Positions 1-9,064 are shown, numbered from the stretch's first letter. The stretch: 13,673 nucleotides of DNA from an uncultured Rhizobiaceae group bacterium (GCA_905479965.1 CAJQOR010000498.1:1-13673), one strand, 5' to 3'. The notes: generated from the letters alone by a model not told the origin. A program made the numbers and translations.

Positions 1-1746
<1,746 letters not shown>

Positions 1747-2535
1747 ATGTCAAAATCATTCACATTTTCTCATGCTGTATGCCGAAGACCAAGCCGAAGC
1801 ATTGTGAACGGTTTGCGCGCCGTTGATACCGGTGCTCCTGATTTCAAATTGTTCGATAAGCATCATTTAGATTACATCAACGCATTAAAGTTAACCGGTG
1901 CGAAAGTTACGGTTCTAGACGCAATGGATGCTTATCCAGATTCCGTCTTTGTGGAAGATGCAGCTCTTTGTTTGCCGAAACTCGCTATCGTCATGCGCCC
2001 GGGTGCGCCAACGCGATTTGGCGAAGCAAATGAGATGGCACCACATTTGAATGCGCATTATTCAATCGTTCGAACAATCGATGGTCCTGGGTTTATTGAA
2101 GGTGGTGATATTCTCGTCACAGAGCAAGAAATCTTGGTTGGCAAATCTGCTCGAACGAATTCAGACGGCGTTGCAGAACTTTACAACATTGTCCGTGATT
2201 ATGGGTACGAGCTTCGTGAAGTTCAAACCCCTCCTGATGTTCTTCATTTTAAAACTGATTGCAGCTTGCTTGATGAAGAAACGATCTTATCTACAAAGCG
2301 TTTAGCGCAAACGGGGTGCTTTAAAGGTTATCGGGTCTTGCATACTGAAGACGGGGAAGAAGCGTGCGCCAATTCCATACGTTTTAATGATCTGCTCATC
2401 ATGCCAAAAGGGTTTCATAAGACCGCTGATATGCTGGACCGCGCGGGTTATAAAATTTCTCAAATAGGCAATTCTGAGGCTGAGAAACTTGATGGTGGAA
2501 TGTCGTGTTTATCGCTGCGATTTAGCCCCTCCTAA
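1747..2535 (+). CDS. Dimethylarginine dimethylaminohydrolase (DDAH) family protein
   Basis: The predicted enzyme hydrolyses N-omega-methylated arginines to citrulline and (di)methylamine. It is a cytosolic member of the amidinotransferase/pentein fold superfamily. The 262-residue length is close to the roughly 254 of Pseudomonas aeruginosa DDAH. The catalytic triad of that enzyme (Glu114, His162, Cys249) lines up here as Glu118 in 'FIEGGD', His167 in 'VLHFKTDCS' and Cys254 in 'DGGMSCLS'. The substrate-binding positions also appear kept: Asp65, Glu70-Asp71 in 'DSVFVEDA', Arg90 and Arg136. No signal peptide is present. The start at 1747 follows an AAAAGG ribosome site (1735-1740). The next gene begins 102 bases downstream behind its own palindromes, so this gene is probably transcribed on its own. 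The neighbours do not show whether the natural substrate is asymmetric dimethylarginine, monomethylarginine or another guanidino compound. Confidence 0.92.
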   Translation: MSKSFTFSHAVCRRPSRSIVNGLRAVDTGAPDFKLFDKHHLDYINALKLTGAKVTVLDAMDAYPDSVFVEDAALCLPKLAIVMRPGAPTRFGEANEMAPHLNAHYSIVRTIDGPGFIEGGDILVTEQEILVGKSARTNSDGVAELYNIVRDYGYELREVQTPPDVLHFKTDCSLLDEETILSTKRLAQTGCFKGYRVLHTEDGEEACANSIRFNDLLIMPKGFHKTADMLDRAGYKISQIGNSEAEKLDGGMSCLSLRFSPS

Positions 2536-2581
2536 TTCGATTATCTCCAACGTTTTTGTTTGGATATTCCTTGTAAATTTG

Positions 2582-2595
2582 AAATATCGATATTT
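2582..2595. promoter_or_regulatory. 14-bp perfect palindrome, candidate operator 1
   Basis: AAATATCGATATTT is a perfect palindrome about 42 bases before the start codon of the MBL hydrolase gene. It shares the core TATCGATA with the second palindrome at 2610-2625, and the two centres are 29 bp apart. Paired palindromes in front of a gene are typical of sites for a dimeric repressor, though no regulator gene lies in this window. The AT-rich context raises the chance background somewhat. Confidence 0.5.
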
Positions 2596-2609
2596 TTGTA
2601 ATATCATTG

Positions 2610-2625
2610 AATTTATCGATAAATT
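2610..2625. promoter_or_regulatory. 16-bp perfect palindrome abutting the ribosome site, candidate operator 2
   Basis: AATTTATCGATAAATT is a perfect 16-bp palindrome that ends on the base before the ribosome-binding sequence GGGAGGAA (2626-2633) of the MBL gene. A protein bound here would sit over the 5' end of the transcript region. The same sequence in RNA could form a short hairpin beside the ribosome site. It has the core TATCGATA in common with the palindrome at 2582-2595. Confidence 0.5.
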
Positions 2626-2637
2626 GGGAGGAAGTTG

Positions 2638-3687
2638 ATGAAGAATTTTTTATTAGGAATAGCGTCGATTGGATTGTTATCGATCATGTCATCAGGCGTT
2701 CAAGCGGCGGCCTGTATGAAGGTGACGCTAACGGGTACTCAAGGGGGACCTCCGGTCTTCATGGGACAAGCAGGTGCTGGTACGCTCGTGCAATTTGGTG
2801 ACGACAGCAAAGGCTGCAATTTAGTCAATTTACAATTTGATACAGGGCGCGGCACGACCCAGCGTCTCTCTCAAGTGGGCGTTCCTGTTGGTAAGCTCAA
2901 TGCCATCTTCTTAAGCCACATGCATTCAGATCACACAGAAGGTCTTGCCGATATGATGCAACTTCGTTGGCATTTTAATTCTGGTGGTCCAAAAGTAGAC
3001 CTCGTATGTTCAGATGATAGCAAATCTCCATTGGGGCACACACTTAGCTGCAAAAAATACGCCCAGCACATTGGTGATGCGCTGATCAATTCAGGGGAAA
3101 TGGCACAGAGACTTGCCGAAAACAAAAAACGTCTGCCTGGTGGTCCAGCAGATCTAATCAATACCAAGACGTTCCCACAAGCAGATGAACCAACCATGGT
3201 TTGGAGTTATGGCAATGTGAAGGTTCACGCCATTAATTCTCTACATATCCCAGGTCATGCGTCTTATCGTGTCGATACGCCCGCTGGGTCTGTTGTCATT
3301 GGTGGGGATGCAGGCAATGATGCACCAAAACCACCTCGTGCATCCTCAACCTCGGCTCAAGTTGAAAAGCTTGCAATGGGCGCAGATGTCATTGTCCATT
3401 CAACAATTCATCCAGTCATGGGACCGGATAAAGATAGTGGTTTTCCACCACCGATCTATTTTCGTCAAAGTACAGCCACTGATCTGGGCTCAATGGCTTT
3501 GCGAACCGGCGCTAAGCATCTCATGCTCACGCACCTTATCCCGCCGATGAATGCAAAACGTCAGGGTCCATATCCGATACCGGGCGGCGGGCTGTCAGAA
3601 GATGATTATAAGCGAGCTGTCACCGATGGTGGGTTTGCAGGAAATACAGTGGTGGGGACTGATTTAATCAGCGTACAAATGCCATAA
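2638..3687 (+). CDS. Exported metallo-beta-lactamase-fold hydrolase
   Basis: This is a secreted or periplasmic zinc hydrolase of the MBL superfamily, in the RNase Z / arylsulfatase-like branch by overall look. The substrate is not known. A Sec signal peptide occupies residues 1-23 or 24 (Met-Lys, a hydrophobic stretch, then 'GVQAAA'). The metal-binding motif HxHxDH is intact as H94-M-H-S-D-H99. Further expected ligands are His207 ('IPGHASY'), Asp224 ('IGGDAG') and His299 ('LTHL'). Four cysteines in the mature part (26, 60, 124, 138) could form disulfides in the periplasm. I chose the ATG at 2638 because GGGAGGAA (2626-2633) lies at good spacing. The in-frame TTG just before it, at 2635, is too close to that site. 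The length is 349 residues. The known periplasmic AtsA arylsulfatase of Alteromonas has this fold, so a sulfatase or esterase activity is possible but unproven. Confidence 0.9.
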   Translation: MKNFLLGIASIGLLSIMSSGVQAAACMKVTLTGTQGGPPVFMGQAGAGTLVQFGDDSKGCNLVNLQFDTGRGTTQRLSQVGVPVGKLNAIFLSHMHSDHTEGLADMMQLRWHFNSGGPKVDLVCSDDSKSPLGHTLSCKKYAQHIGDALINSGEMAQRLAENKKRLPGGPADLINTKTFPQADEPTMVWSYGNVKVHAINSLHIPGHASYRVDTPAGSVVIGGDAGNDAPKPPRASSTSAQVEKLAMGADVIVHSTIHPVMGPDKDSGFPPPIYFRQSTATDLGSMALRTGAKHLMLTHLIPPMNAKRQGPYPIPGGGLSEDDYKRAVTDGGFAGNTVVGTDLISVQMP

Positions 3688-3731
3688 GGGGCAATCCAGC
3701 ATCAGATATTTTATGATTTTGGATTGAAGAG

Positions 3732-3794
3732 TGCCCAACCGTCGATCATGATGATTATCCAATAAGGAGAATGATATGATTGAATGGTTGGGCA
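3732..3794 (+). promoter_or_regulatory. Inverted repeat bracketing the start of the 72-residue membrane protein gene
   Basis: TGCCCAACC (3732-3740) is the exact reverse complement of GGTTGGGCA (3786-3794). The second arm is inside codons 4-7 of the small membrane protein gene. If paired in RNA, the 45-base loop would hold the AAGGAG ribosome site (3763-3768) and the ATG. The bases TGCCC can instead pair with GGGCA at 3689-3693, where an adjoining ATCCA (3694-3698) can pair with TGGAT (3720-3724). Two mutually exclusive foldings are therefore possible. Whether this controls translation is inference. Confidence 0.3.
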
Positions 3795-3994
3795 TTTTTG
3801 CCGTCAGCAGTATGGTGGTAAGTTACGCGCTTGAAGATCGGCACCCGATATCTGTCTTGGTCTTTGCCATCTCCTGCGCATTAGCTGCCATTTATGCCTA
3901 TTTGATTGCCTCATACCCTTTCTTGATGGCCGAAGGAATATGGGCGATGATCGCATTTCGCCGTTGGCTCATGCGATCAAAATTTGCGTCATGA
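3776..3994 (+). CDS. Small membrane protein, CBU_0592-like
   Basis: This is a 72-residue integral membrane protein with no known biochemical function. It is made almost wholly of hydrophobic segments at about residues 3-18, 25-46 and 47-62. A positively charged C-terminus follows ('FRRWLMRSKF'), probably on the cytoplasmic side. The pattern of a helix, then 'YPF' and 'EGIWAMIAFRRW', recalls the short CBU_0592-like membrane family, which is recognised by pattern only. The start is well supported by AAGGAG at 3763-3768. It begins 88 bases after the MBL gene on the same strand and could be cotranscribed with it. It ends 15 bases before the end of the convergent VWA gene. Confidence 0.75.
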   Translation: MIEWLGIFAVSSMVVSYALEDRHPISVLVFAISCALAAIYAYLIASYPFLMAEGIWAMIAFRRWLMRSKFAS

Positions 3995-4009
3995 TGTGTA
4001 TCTTCAGCT

Positions 4010-5122
4010 CTACAACGCGTCGCGCACAGCTTGATCAAAAGATGGTGCGGACATAACGGTTGTGTTCTTCTCTGCATCCTTGATGAAATCATCCCGCTCG
4101 GTCACAAGTTCCCGCATTTCGGCTTCGATGCTTTTTCGTTTCTCAATAAGATCGGTGATATAGGTTTTCTGTTCATTTATTGACATGTCTTGCATGGGCG
4201 CAGGTAAATGCTCGGGGGCGACCGCTTCCAATACAACATCTTCATTACGCACTGCTGAGACAATATCTCCACCACCTGTAACGACTTCTTTGCGCGCTTC
4301 TCGTTTTGAATAAAAGGCTGAATTATCGACACGTTTAGATACGCTTCCTGATGACTTGTCGATGATCTTTTGTTCGAGTGCAGCTTGCGTCTCCTTCGGG
4401 CCGTAGGGCACAATTGTTTGGTCGAGCTTGCGCTGTAAATCGATAATTTGCTGATCAAAAGGCGTTTCAATTTGTGAAATCTGCCCGCCATTTTGTGGGA
4501 TAGGGATATAGCTTCCACCTCCGCGTTGGGCGATGTCTTTCCAAATGTTCTTTGTCTCATTTGAAAGGCCAGCTTGCACTGCATGAACGGTGATGTCGTT
4601 TGATGACGCTTGTTTTAAGACCTCTGGATATTTAGGCGCGTTCGTGTAGTCCATATGAGGAGGGGCATCTCCAACCAAAAAGACAATCCGTCGCGCATCA
4701 TCACCTTTAGTCCAGGCGATTTGGTCAATCGCGACATCGAGCGCTTCATTAACGGATTCAGGTGTGTCGCCACCGCCATTGGCGCGTAGAGAAATCAAAT
4801 TACCGTAAAGTCCTTGTATATCATCGCTCATTTTATATTTTTTGATGACGTATTCATCACCGCGATCTCTATAGGCAACGAGTGCCATTCGAATATTCGC
4901 CTTCGGATTGATGTCGACAATGGTATTTGCAATCGACCAGATTTTTTGCTTTGCACCTGCAATCAAGCTTGCCATAGAGCCTGTCGTATCAAGCACAAAG
5001 GCAACCTCAATGGTGTCAGGTTGGATATCATCAGTAACGTTTTGATTTGCATTTGCTTGCGATCCCAAAAGCGCACATGTGAGCACTGTAATTGATGTGA
5101 CATTAAATAGGTGTTTTTTCAT
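4010..5122 (-). CDS. Exported von Willebrand factor A domain protein
   Basis: This 370-residue protein is predicted to be exported and to bind partners through a metal-dependent VWA domain. The signal peptide runs from Met1 to about Ala26 ('QANANQ' at the cleavage region). Cys16 lies inside it but is not preceded by a good lipobox, so I do not call a lipoprotein. The VWA domain covers about residues 37-215. Its metal site is recognisable as D45-T-T-G-S49, Thr120 in 'GGGDTPE' and Asp152 in 'VGDAPPH'. The C-terminal 150 residues match no domain I know. They contain a charged stretch likely to form a coiled coil at about 318-352. A GGGGAG ribosome site (5130-5135 on the complement) supports the start. 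The gene is divergent from creD across 296 bases, so shared regulation and an envelope role are plausible but unproven. Confidence 0.88.
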   Translation of the reverse strand: MKKHLFNVTSITVLTCALLGSQANANQNVTDDIQPDTIEVAFVLDTTGSMASLIAGAKQKIWSIANTIVDINPKANIRMALVAYRDRGDEYVIKKYKMSDDIQGLYGNLISLRANGGGDTPESVNEALDVAIDQIAWTKGDDARRIVFLVGDAPPHMDYTNAPKYPEVLKQASSNDITVHAVQAGLSNETKNIWKDIAQRGGGSYIPIPQNGGQISQIETPFDQQIIDLQRKLDQTIVPYGPKETQAALEQKIIDKSSGSVSKRVDNSAFYSKREARKEVVTGGGDIVSAVRNEDVVLEAVAPEHLPAPMQDMSINEQKTYITDLIEKRKSIEAEMRELVTERDDFIKDAEKNTTVMSAPSFDQAVRDAL

Positions 5123-5166
5123 AAAACCACTCCCCGCGTTGTTTGATAATGCAAATCATTGAAAAT

Positions 5167-5299
5167 AAGCGTGACAGATTTGGGGCTTGATCAAGGTATT
5201 ATTGTGGTTTTAAGAAGGCAGGGATTTTATCAAAATATGTAACGAGAAGGCGTGTTTGGTTCAATTTATTGTAAAAATCGCAGAAATTTTGTCACGCTT
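5167..5299. repeat. 10-bp inverted repeat across the VWA/creD divergent region
   Basis: AAGCGTGACA (5167-5176) and TGTCACGCTT (5290-5299) are perfect inverted copies with 113 bases between them. One lies about 45 bases before the VWA start codon and the other about 120 bases before the creD start. Each carries the half-site GTGACA/TGTCAC. Two copies placed in mirror fashion before two divergent genes suit a shared regulator, possibly with DNA looping. A 10-bp palindrome, CTTGATCAAG, lies between them at 5186-5195. No binding protein can be named. Confidence 0.4.
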
Positions 5300-5300
5300 T

Positions 5301-5347
5301 TTGATTATTAGCCCAAAAATTACCTAAAAATGACCTTCCAGTGGTCA
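5301..5347 (+). promoter_or_regulatory. Possible creD promoter and adjacent dyad
   Basis: TTGATT (5301-5306) and TAAAAA (5325-5330), 18 bases apart, form a weak sigma-70-like promoter pointing to creD. Directly after it lies the dyad TGACC-N7-GGTCA (5331-5347), which would overlap the transcription start and could be an operator. I looked for the E. coli CreB box (TTCAC-N6-TTCAC) in this region and did not see it. Regulation by a CreBC-like pair is therefore not supported. Confidence 0.25.
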
Positions 5348-5380
5348 CAAAGTCATAGAACTTCAGCCCAAATTCGTTCC

Positions 5381-5388
5381 TATCGATA
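5381..5388. promoter_or_regulatory. TATCGATA site upstream of creD
   Basis: This 8-bp palindrome, 30 bases before the creD ATG, is identical to the shared core of the two palindromes before the MBL gene. Its flanks here are not symmetric, so on its own it would be weak. It is listed because all four copies I found in the window lie upstream of plus-strand genes. Confidence 0.25.
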
Positions 5389-5418
5389 ACGCTTCTTGAA
5401 ACGACATCAGGAGGCGAC

Positions 5419-6831
5419 ATGTCAGATCAACAAGAACTTCCAAATTCTTCATCAGCTATGGTCAATCACCGACCTTCATTATTCGCAGGGCTTTCATCCA
5501 GCCCCGGATTTAAGTTTATTATCACGGGCGTAATTACATTCTTATTACTCATTCCTGCTTTGCTTGTTTGGGCGCTCGTTGAAGAACGGGCCAATAGAGC
5601 CGATCAAGTTGCGCAATCCATTTCACAAGGCTGGGGCAACCAACAACGCATCAATGGTCCATATCTTGTCATTCCGTATATGACGAAGCAAAAACAAAAC
5701 GATGTTTATATAGATGTCAGGCGCTATGCGATTTTCTCCCCGACCAATTTAGATGCTTCAAATGATCTAGATGTTGAAGAGCGAAAGAAGTCGATCTATT
5801 CAACACCACTTTATCACATGAAATCTAAGCTTAAGGGCACATTTGATAAGGTTGATACCAGTCAAATTGTGGCGCGAAATGGACGGCCGCGAACGCGTGA
5901 AGCATTCATTGCAATTGAAGTGTCTGATCTTGCGGGGTTCCGCTCAGAAGTTGTTGCAACTTTAAGCGATGGAAATGAGGGCATCTTTTCTCCTGGTCTT
6001 GCAGGATTAGCACCAAGCGTTTCGCACAATCGATATAACAGTCAGCACAATGCATCTAAATCCAATGGTATTCATCTAGATATTGATGAAGCTCTCTTAA
6101 ACGAAGACATTCAATTTGAAATTGATCTGGCCATTAATGGCTCGCGCGCTTTGGAATTTGTGCCAAGCGGTAAGACAACCCATGTGAGCATGACATCTAA
6201 CTGGCCACATCCCGGGTTTAACGGCAGGTTTTTGCCCGAAACAAGAAGCGTCAGCGAAACCGGATTTGAAGCCAAATGGACAGTGCCAAACTTAGCCAGA
6301 GGCATCAGTGCTGTGTCATTTGGTACTCAAATGAGCAAAGCAGACTCACTCATTGAAGTGAGCTTTGTTAAGCCCCTGAAATTTTATCAGCTAGTTTCCA
6401 GAACGCTAAAATATGCTGTCGCATTCTTCTCGCTGGTATTTCTTGCGATCTTTATATTAGAACTCACCAGCCAGAACTCGGTGCATTGGATCCAATATAT
6501 TTTAACTGGGCTCGCGATGGTGGTGTTTTATATTTTGCTATTAGCTTTGGCTGAGCAAGTTGGTTTTGATATTGCCTATATCGTTGCAAGTCTGGCAACT
6601 ACCGGATTAATCGCTTGGTATGTTGGCAACGCGCTGTCCAGTCGCAATGCAGTTTATGTATTGGCAAGTGTCGTGGGGCTCACCTACGCCATCATGTATC
6701 TGATTTTAAAAGAAGACGAATATGCTCTCATGATTGGATCGATCATAGCCTTTGCAGCGATTGCCTTTACAATGTACGCAACACGAAATGTGGACTGGTC
6801 AAAAAGTTCCAATAAAACAACTAACGCTTAA
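5419..6831 (+). CDS. creD: CreD-like inner-membrane protein
   Basis: This is a CreD (cell envelope integrity) family inner-membrane protein whose molecular activity is not known. In other bacteria creD is induced by the CreBC two-component system and linked to envelope and beta-lactam phenotypes. The 470-residue length is close to the roughly 450 of E. coli CreD. An N-terminal helix (about 33-54) is followed by 'VEERANR' and the conserved 'GPYLVIPY' (80-87). A large periplasmic domain comes next, with the diagnostic segment 'NWPHPGFNGRFLPETRSVSE' (261-280). Five helices close the protein at about 332-350, 356-378, 383-403, 410-430 and 437-455. The start is fixed by a strong AGGAGG at 5409-5414. 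No creB or creC gene is adjacent here, unlike in E. coli, and the divergent neighbour encodes an exported VWA protein. Transcription should end at the hairpin at 6835-6871. Confidence 0.93.
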   Translation: MSDQQELPNSSSAMVNHRPSLFAGLSSSPGFKFIITGVITFLLLIPALLVWALVEERANRADQVAQSISQGWGNQQRINGPYLVIPYMTKQKQNDVYIDVRRYAIFSPTNLDASNDLDVEERKKSIYSTPLYHMKSKLKGTFDKVDTSQIVARNGRPRTREAFIAIEVSDLAGFRSEVVATLSDGNEGIFSPGLAGLAPSVSHNRYNSQHNASKSNGIHLDIDEALLNEDIQFEIDLAINGSRALEFVPSGKTTHVSMTSNWPHPGFNGRFLPETRSVSETGFEAKWTVPNLARGISAVSFGTQMSKADSLIEVSFVKPLKFYQLVSRTLKYAVAFFSLVFLAIFILELTSQNSVHWIQYILTGLAMVVFYILLLALAEQVGFDIAYIVASLATTGLIAWYVGNALSSRNAVYVLASVVGLTYAIMYLILKEDEYALMIGSIIAFAAIAFTMYATRNVDWSKSSNKTTNA

Positions 6832-6834
6832 TCA

Positions 6835-6871
6835 AACACACCCCCAGTATTTCATATGCCGGGGGTGTGTT
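6835..6871. terminator. Shared terminator hairpin between convergent genes
   Basis: AACACACCCCC (6835-6845) pairs perfectly with GGGGGTGTGTT (6861-6871) around a 15-base loop. It lies between the creD stop (6829-6831) and the stop of the convergent duplicated metallopeptidase gene (6874-6876). The T-rich tails are short on both sides (TCTTT on plus, TTTGATT on minus). It probably serves both genes, perhaps with imperfect efficiency. Confidence 0.75.
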
Positions 6872-6873
6872 CT

Positions 6874-8991
6874 TTAACTACGACCGTCTTTTATTTGCTT
6901 GTAAAATTCACCAGCACTGATGTTGAATGCTGTTTCAAATGCGATTTGCCAATTTGAACGCGATAGCTCATCCCAAAAAACGATAAAACTTTCATAGCCG
7001 CCACCACTTTCAGCTAAAATGTGAGCGGCGACTGCACCACGTTTTTGATGTTTGATAGGGCCTGCGGAACCATAGGCCTCAAGTTGTGTAAGGTCAGAAT
7101 TAACGGATTGGCTATCGCCTATGCGATTTGCAATATGATCTGCAAAAGACCTCTCCGGCGATTGCATATAATCAACAAGGGCTTCTGAAATGCCTTCATA
7201 CAGCCACCGCGGACCGAACTGGAAGAACTGATCGCTGACCTGCTTGTCAGGCCATGCATAACCTGCTGATTGCTTTAAGTATTCATGCGATAATAAATGC
7301 ATCGCAATGTCATCTAAATTAGACTTATCATGTAAACAAAGACCAATTAACCCATCCGATGAAACACCACCCGATTGCTTGCCAATGCATCGATTGTCCA
7401 AATCCTGTTTGACATCTTCAGGATTGATTGGTGTTCGCAATTTGGCTTCAAGATCATACAAAAGCTCAGTCTTGTTTTCAGAAGCGATAACTTGGACAGA
7501 ACCAGTGGGTCTAAAACCGAGATCCGCTAGGGCTTTTAAAGCTTTTTTTGTTGATGTGCGGACGGATTTTCTCAACGCGACATCAACGGTTTCATCAAAT
7601 TGATAGGTAAGTGTGTTTGGTTTTGCTGGCCAATAGAGCTGCAAGGCTTCATCGATTAGCCCAATTTGGCGACACCACATCAATCCATTGTCGCGCGTAA
7701 TATCATCTAAATCTGCAAGCGAAGGGTATTTTTCAATAAGCTGTTTCGTACCACGAAAGGTTTTGCGACCATAAAGACCATCAATTGTGCCGACATTGAT
7801 TTTGTTTGCTGTTAATTGTTGCTGAACACATGCAATACCAGCATCATTATCTGTGATAATTGGTGCTTTTAATGATTTTACAGGGGTGGGTCTGCGCCAG
7901 TCAAATTCGCGGTAAAATGCATTGATAGATAAACCGAAAGTGGATGCAAAAGCTGTTTCCCAATCATTACGGGCCATTTGTTCCCAAAACTGAATAATGC
8001 CAGCGAGCCCTTTTTTCTGAGTGACCATGTTACCGGCCAAACTCGCATAGCTTCCAAAAATCGTTTTTTCAGGCGCATCGCCATGCCGTAAGGTGGATAA
8101 TGTCCGGCCAGAAAAGCGTGTTGCATCTTGGCGAATTAAATTGATCAGTATTTCGCTTTGTAAACCACGATAAGAATAATCACTGGCAAAAGCGATGGCC
8201 GTACCTTCTACAAGCCAGCGTGGTCCATTGATGGCAACAATTTCAGAGCGATCGCGAACAAGGGCCCGAGTATAGCTGGTATATTGGCGTTGAACCTCAT
8301 GCGCATATTCATGCACTGCGATATCTTTGAGTACTCTTTCTCGTTTGGTTACATCTGTTTTTTTGTCAAAACAAAAGGCGATCAATCCATTAATATTTAA
8401 ACCACTTAGAGGCTTTCCCGCGCATTGTTTTTCTAAAATATCAATGCCGTCTTTAACCGGGATTGCATTGCGCGCCACTTGGTTGATGGAACGAGCAAGA
8501 GCCGTTAAATCGTCAGATGCAACAACATTGATCGTGCCTGGTAACTCAACATCAAATTTATCAAAATATTTGTCGGCGATTTCCATCGCGTATCGAATGC
8601 TCTTTTGCTCATCATCGCTGAGCGTTCCAGAGAAAAAATACTCCAGTTCTGGCCCGTCATGTGTTGGCCAATATTCTTTCAGTTTGGGAGTTAAAAGTGC
8701 CATTTCGCGGCACCACATCAGAGAATTATTTGCGTTCAGCGAATTGAGTTCGCCAAGTTTTGGCATTTGTTTAATGGCTTGTTGCGCGCCAGCAGCTGTT
8801 TTTTTACCAAACAACCCATCGACACCTCCAACATCAATATCAAGCGATGAAAGTTGGTTTTGAACGCATCTGACGCCAGCATCACCGCCATCAGATGCAT
8901 ATACAGGCAAGGGTGTTATGATCGGTAAGATGGCCAATGAAAATGCTAAAGCAGCCAGCCCCGCTTGGTCTTTTAATCTTTTGATTGTCAC
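6874..8991 (-). CDS. Exported tandem-duplicated peptidoglycan-binding / HExxH metallopeptidase-like protein
   Basis: This 705-residue exported protein is built from two copies of one unit. After a signal peptide (cleavage near 'VYAS', residue 32), copy 1 spans about 38-365 and copy 2 about 384-700. Each starts with a peptidoglycan-binding-like repeat: 'CVQNQL...VDGLFGKKT' at 42-65 and 'CVQQQL...IDGLYGRKT' at 388-411. A gluzincin-like metallopeptidase region follows in each. Copy 1 has an intact zinc motif (H227-E-Y-A-H231) and a downstream glutamate, Glu262, in 'GPRWLVEG'. Copy 2 keeps 'GPRWLYEG' (Glu599), but its motif is H569-E-Y-L-K573, so the second zinc histidine is lost. Four cysteines are kept at equivalent places (42/388, 94/440, 190/535, 207/552), which suggests two disulfides per copy. 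The start is GTG at 8991, since the next methionine (92) would remove the signal peptide. It probably acts on cell-wall-linked substrates, but this is inference. Confidence 0.85.
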   Translation of the reverse strand: MTIKRLKDQAGLAALAFSLAILPIITPLPVYASDGGDAGVRCVQNQLSSLDIDVGGVDGLFGKKTAAGAQQAIKQMPKLGELNSLNANNSLMWCREMALLTPKLKEYWPTHDGPELEYFFSGTLSDDEQKSIRYAMEIADKYFDKFDVELPGTINVVASDDLTALARSINQVARNAIPVKDGIDILEKQCAGKPLSGLNINGLIAFCFDKKTDVTKRERVLKDIAVHEYAHEVQRQYTSYTRALVRDRSEIVAINGPRWLVEGTAIAFASDYSYRGLQSEILINLIRQDATRFSGRTLSTLRHGDAPEKTIFGSYASLAGNMVTQKKGLAGIIQFWEQMARNDWETAFASTFGLSINAFYREFDWRRPTPVKSLKAPIITDNDAGIACVQQQLTANKINVGTIDGLYGRKTFRGTKQLIEKYPSLADLDDITRDNGLMWCRQIGLIDEALQLYWPAKPNTLTYQFDETVDVALRKSVRTSTKKALKALADLGFRPTGSVQVIASENKTELLYDLEAKLRTPINPEDVKQDLDNRCIGKQSGGVSSDGLIGLCLHDKSNLDDIAMHLLSHEYLKQSAGYAWPDKQVSDQFFQFGPRWLYEGISEALVDYMQSPERSFADHIANRIGDSQSVNSDLTQLEAYGSAGPIKHQKRGAVAAHILAESGGGYESFIVFWDELSRSNWQIAFETAFNISAGEFYKQIKDGRS

Positions 8992-9036
8992 ACCGGCTAC
9001 CTTACTCTTTTTAAAAAATAGGCAAATTTGTTATCA

Positions 9037-9064
9037 ATTGTAATGTCATACGCCTCAGATACAA
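9037..9064 (-). promoter_or_regulatory. Possible promoter of the duplicated metallopeptidase gene
   Basis: Read on the minus strand, TACAAT (9042-9037) is a good -10 box, with a poor -35 candidate TTGTAT (9064-9059) 16 bases upstream. It lies about 45 bases before the GTG start. The strong terminator at 9193-9222 implies that this gene needs a promoter of its own in this interval. Confidence 0.3.

Noticed and set aside
2546..2564. Hairpin TCCAA/TTGGA after the DDAH stop as a terminator
   Set aside because: The stem has only five pairs with an AT-rich loop and no T run following it.
4010..5122. VWA protein as a lipoprotein through Cys16
   Set aside because: The residues before the cysteine (Val-Leu-Thr) do not make a good lipobox, and a normal signal peptidase site follows near residue 26.
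5340..5418. CreB-type box before creD
   Set aside because: The E. coli consensus TTCAC-N6-TTCAC was looked for and is not present.
8327..8863. 178-codon plus-strand frame
   Set aside because: It lies antisense inside the duplicated metallopeptidase gene, whose two matching halves prove the minus-strand frame. The antisense product is serine-rich shadow sequence.
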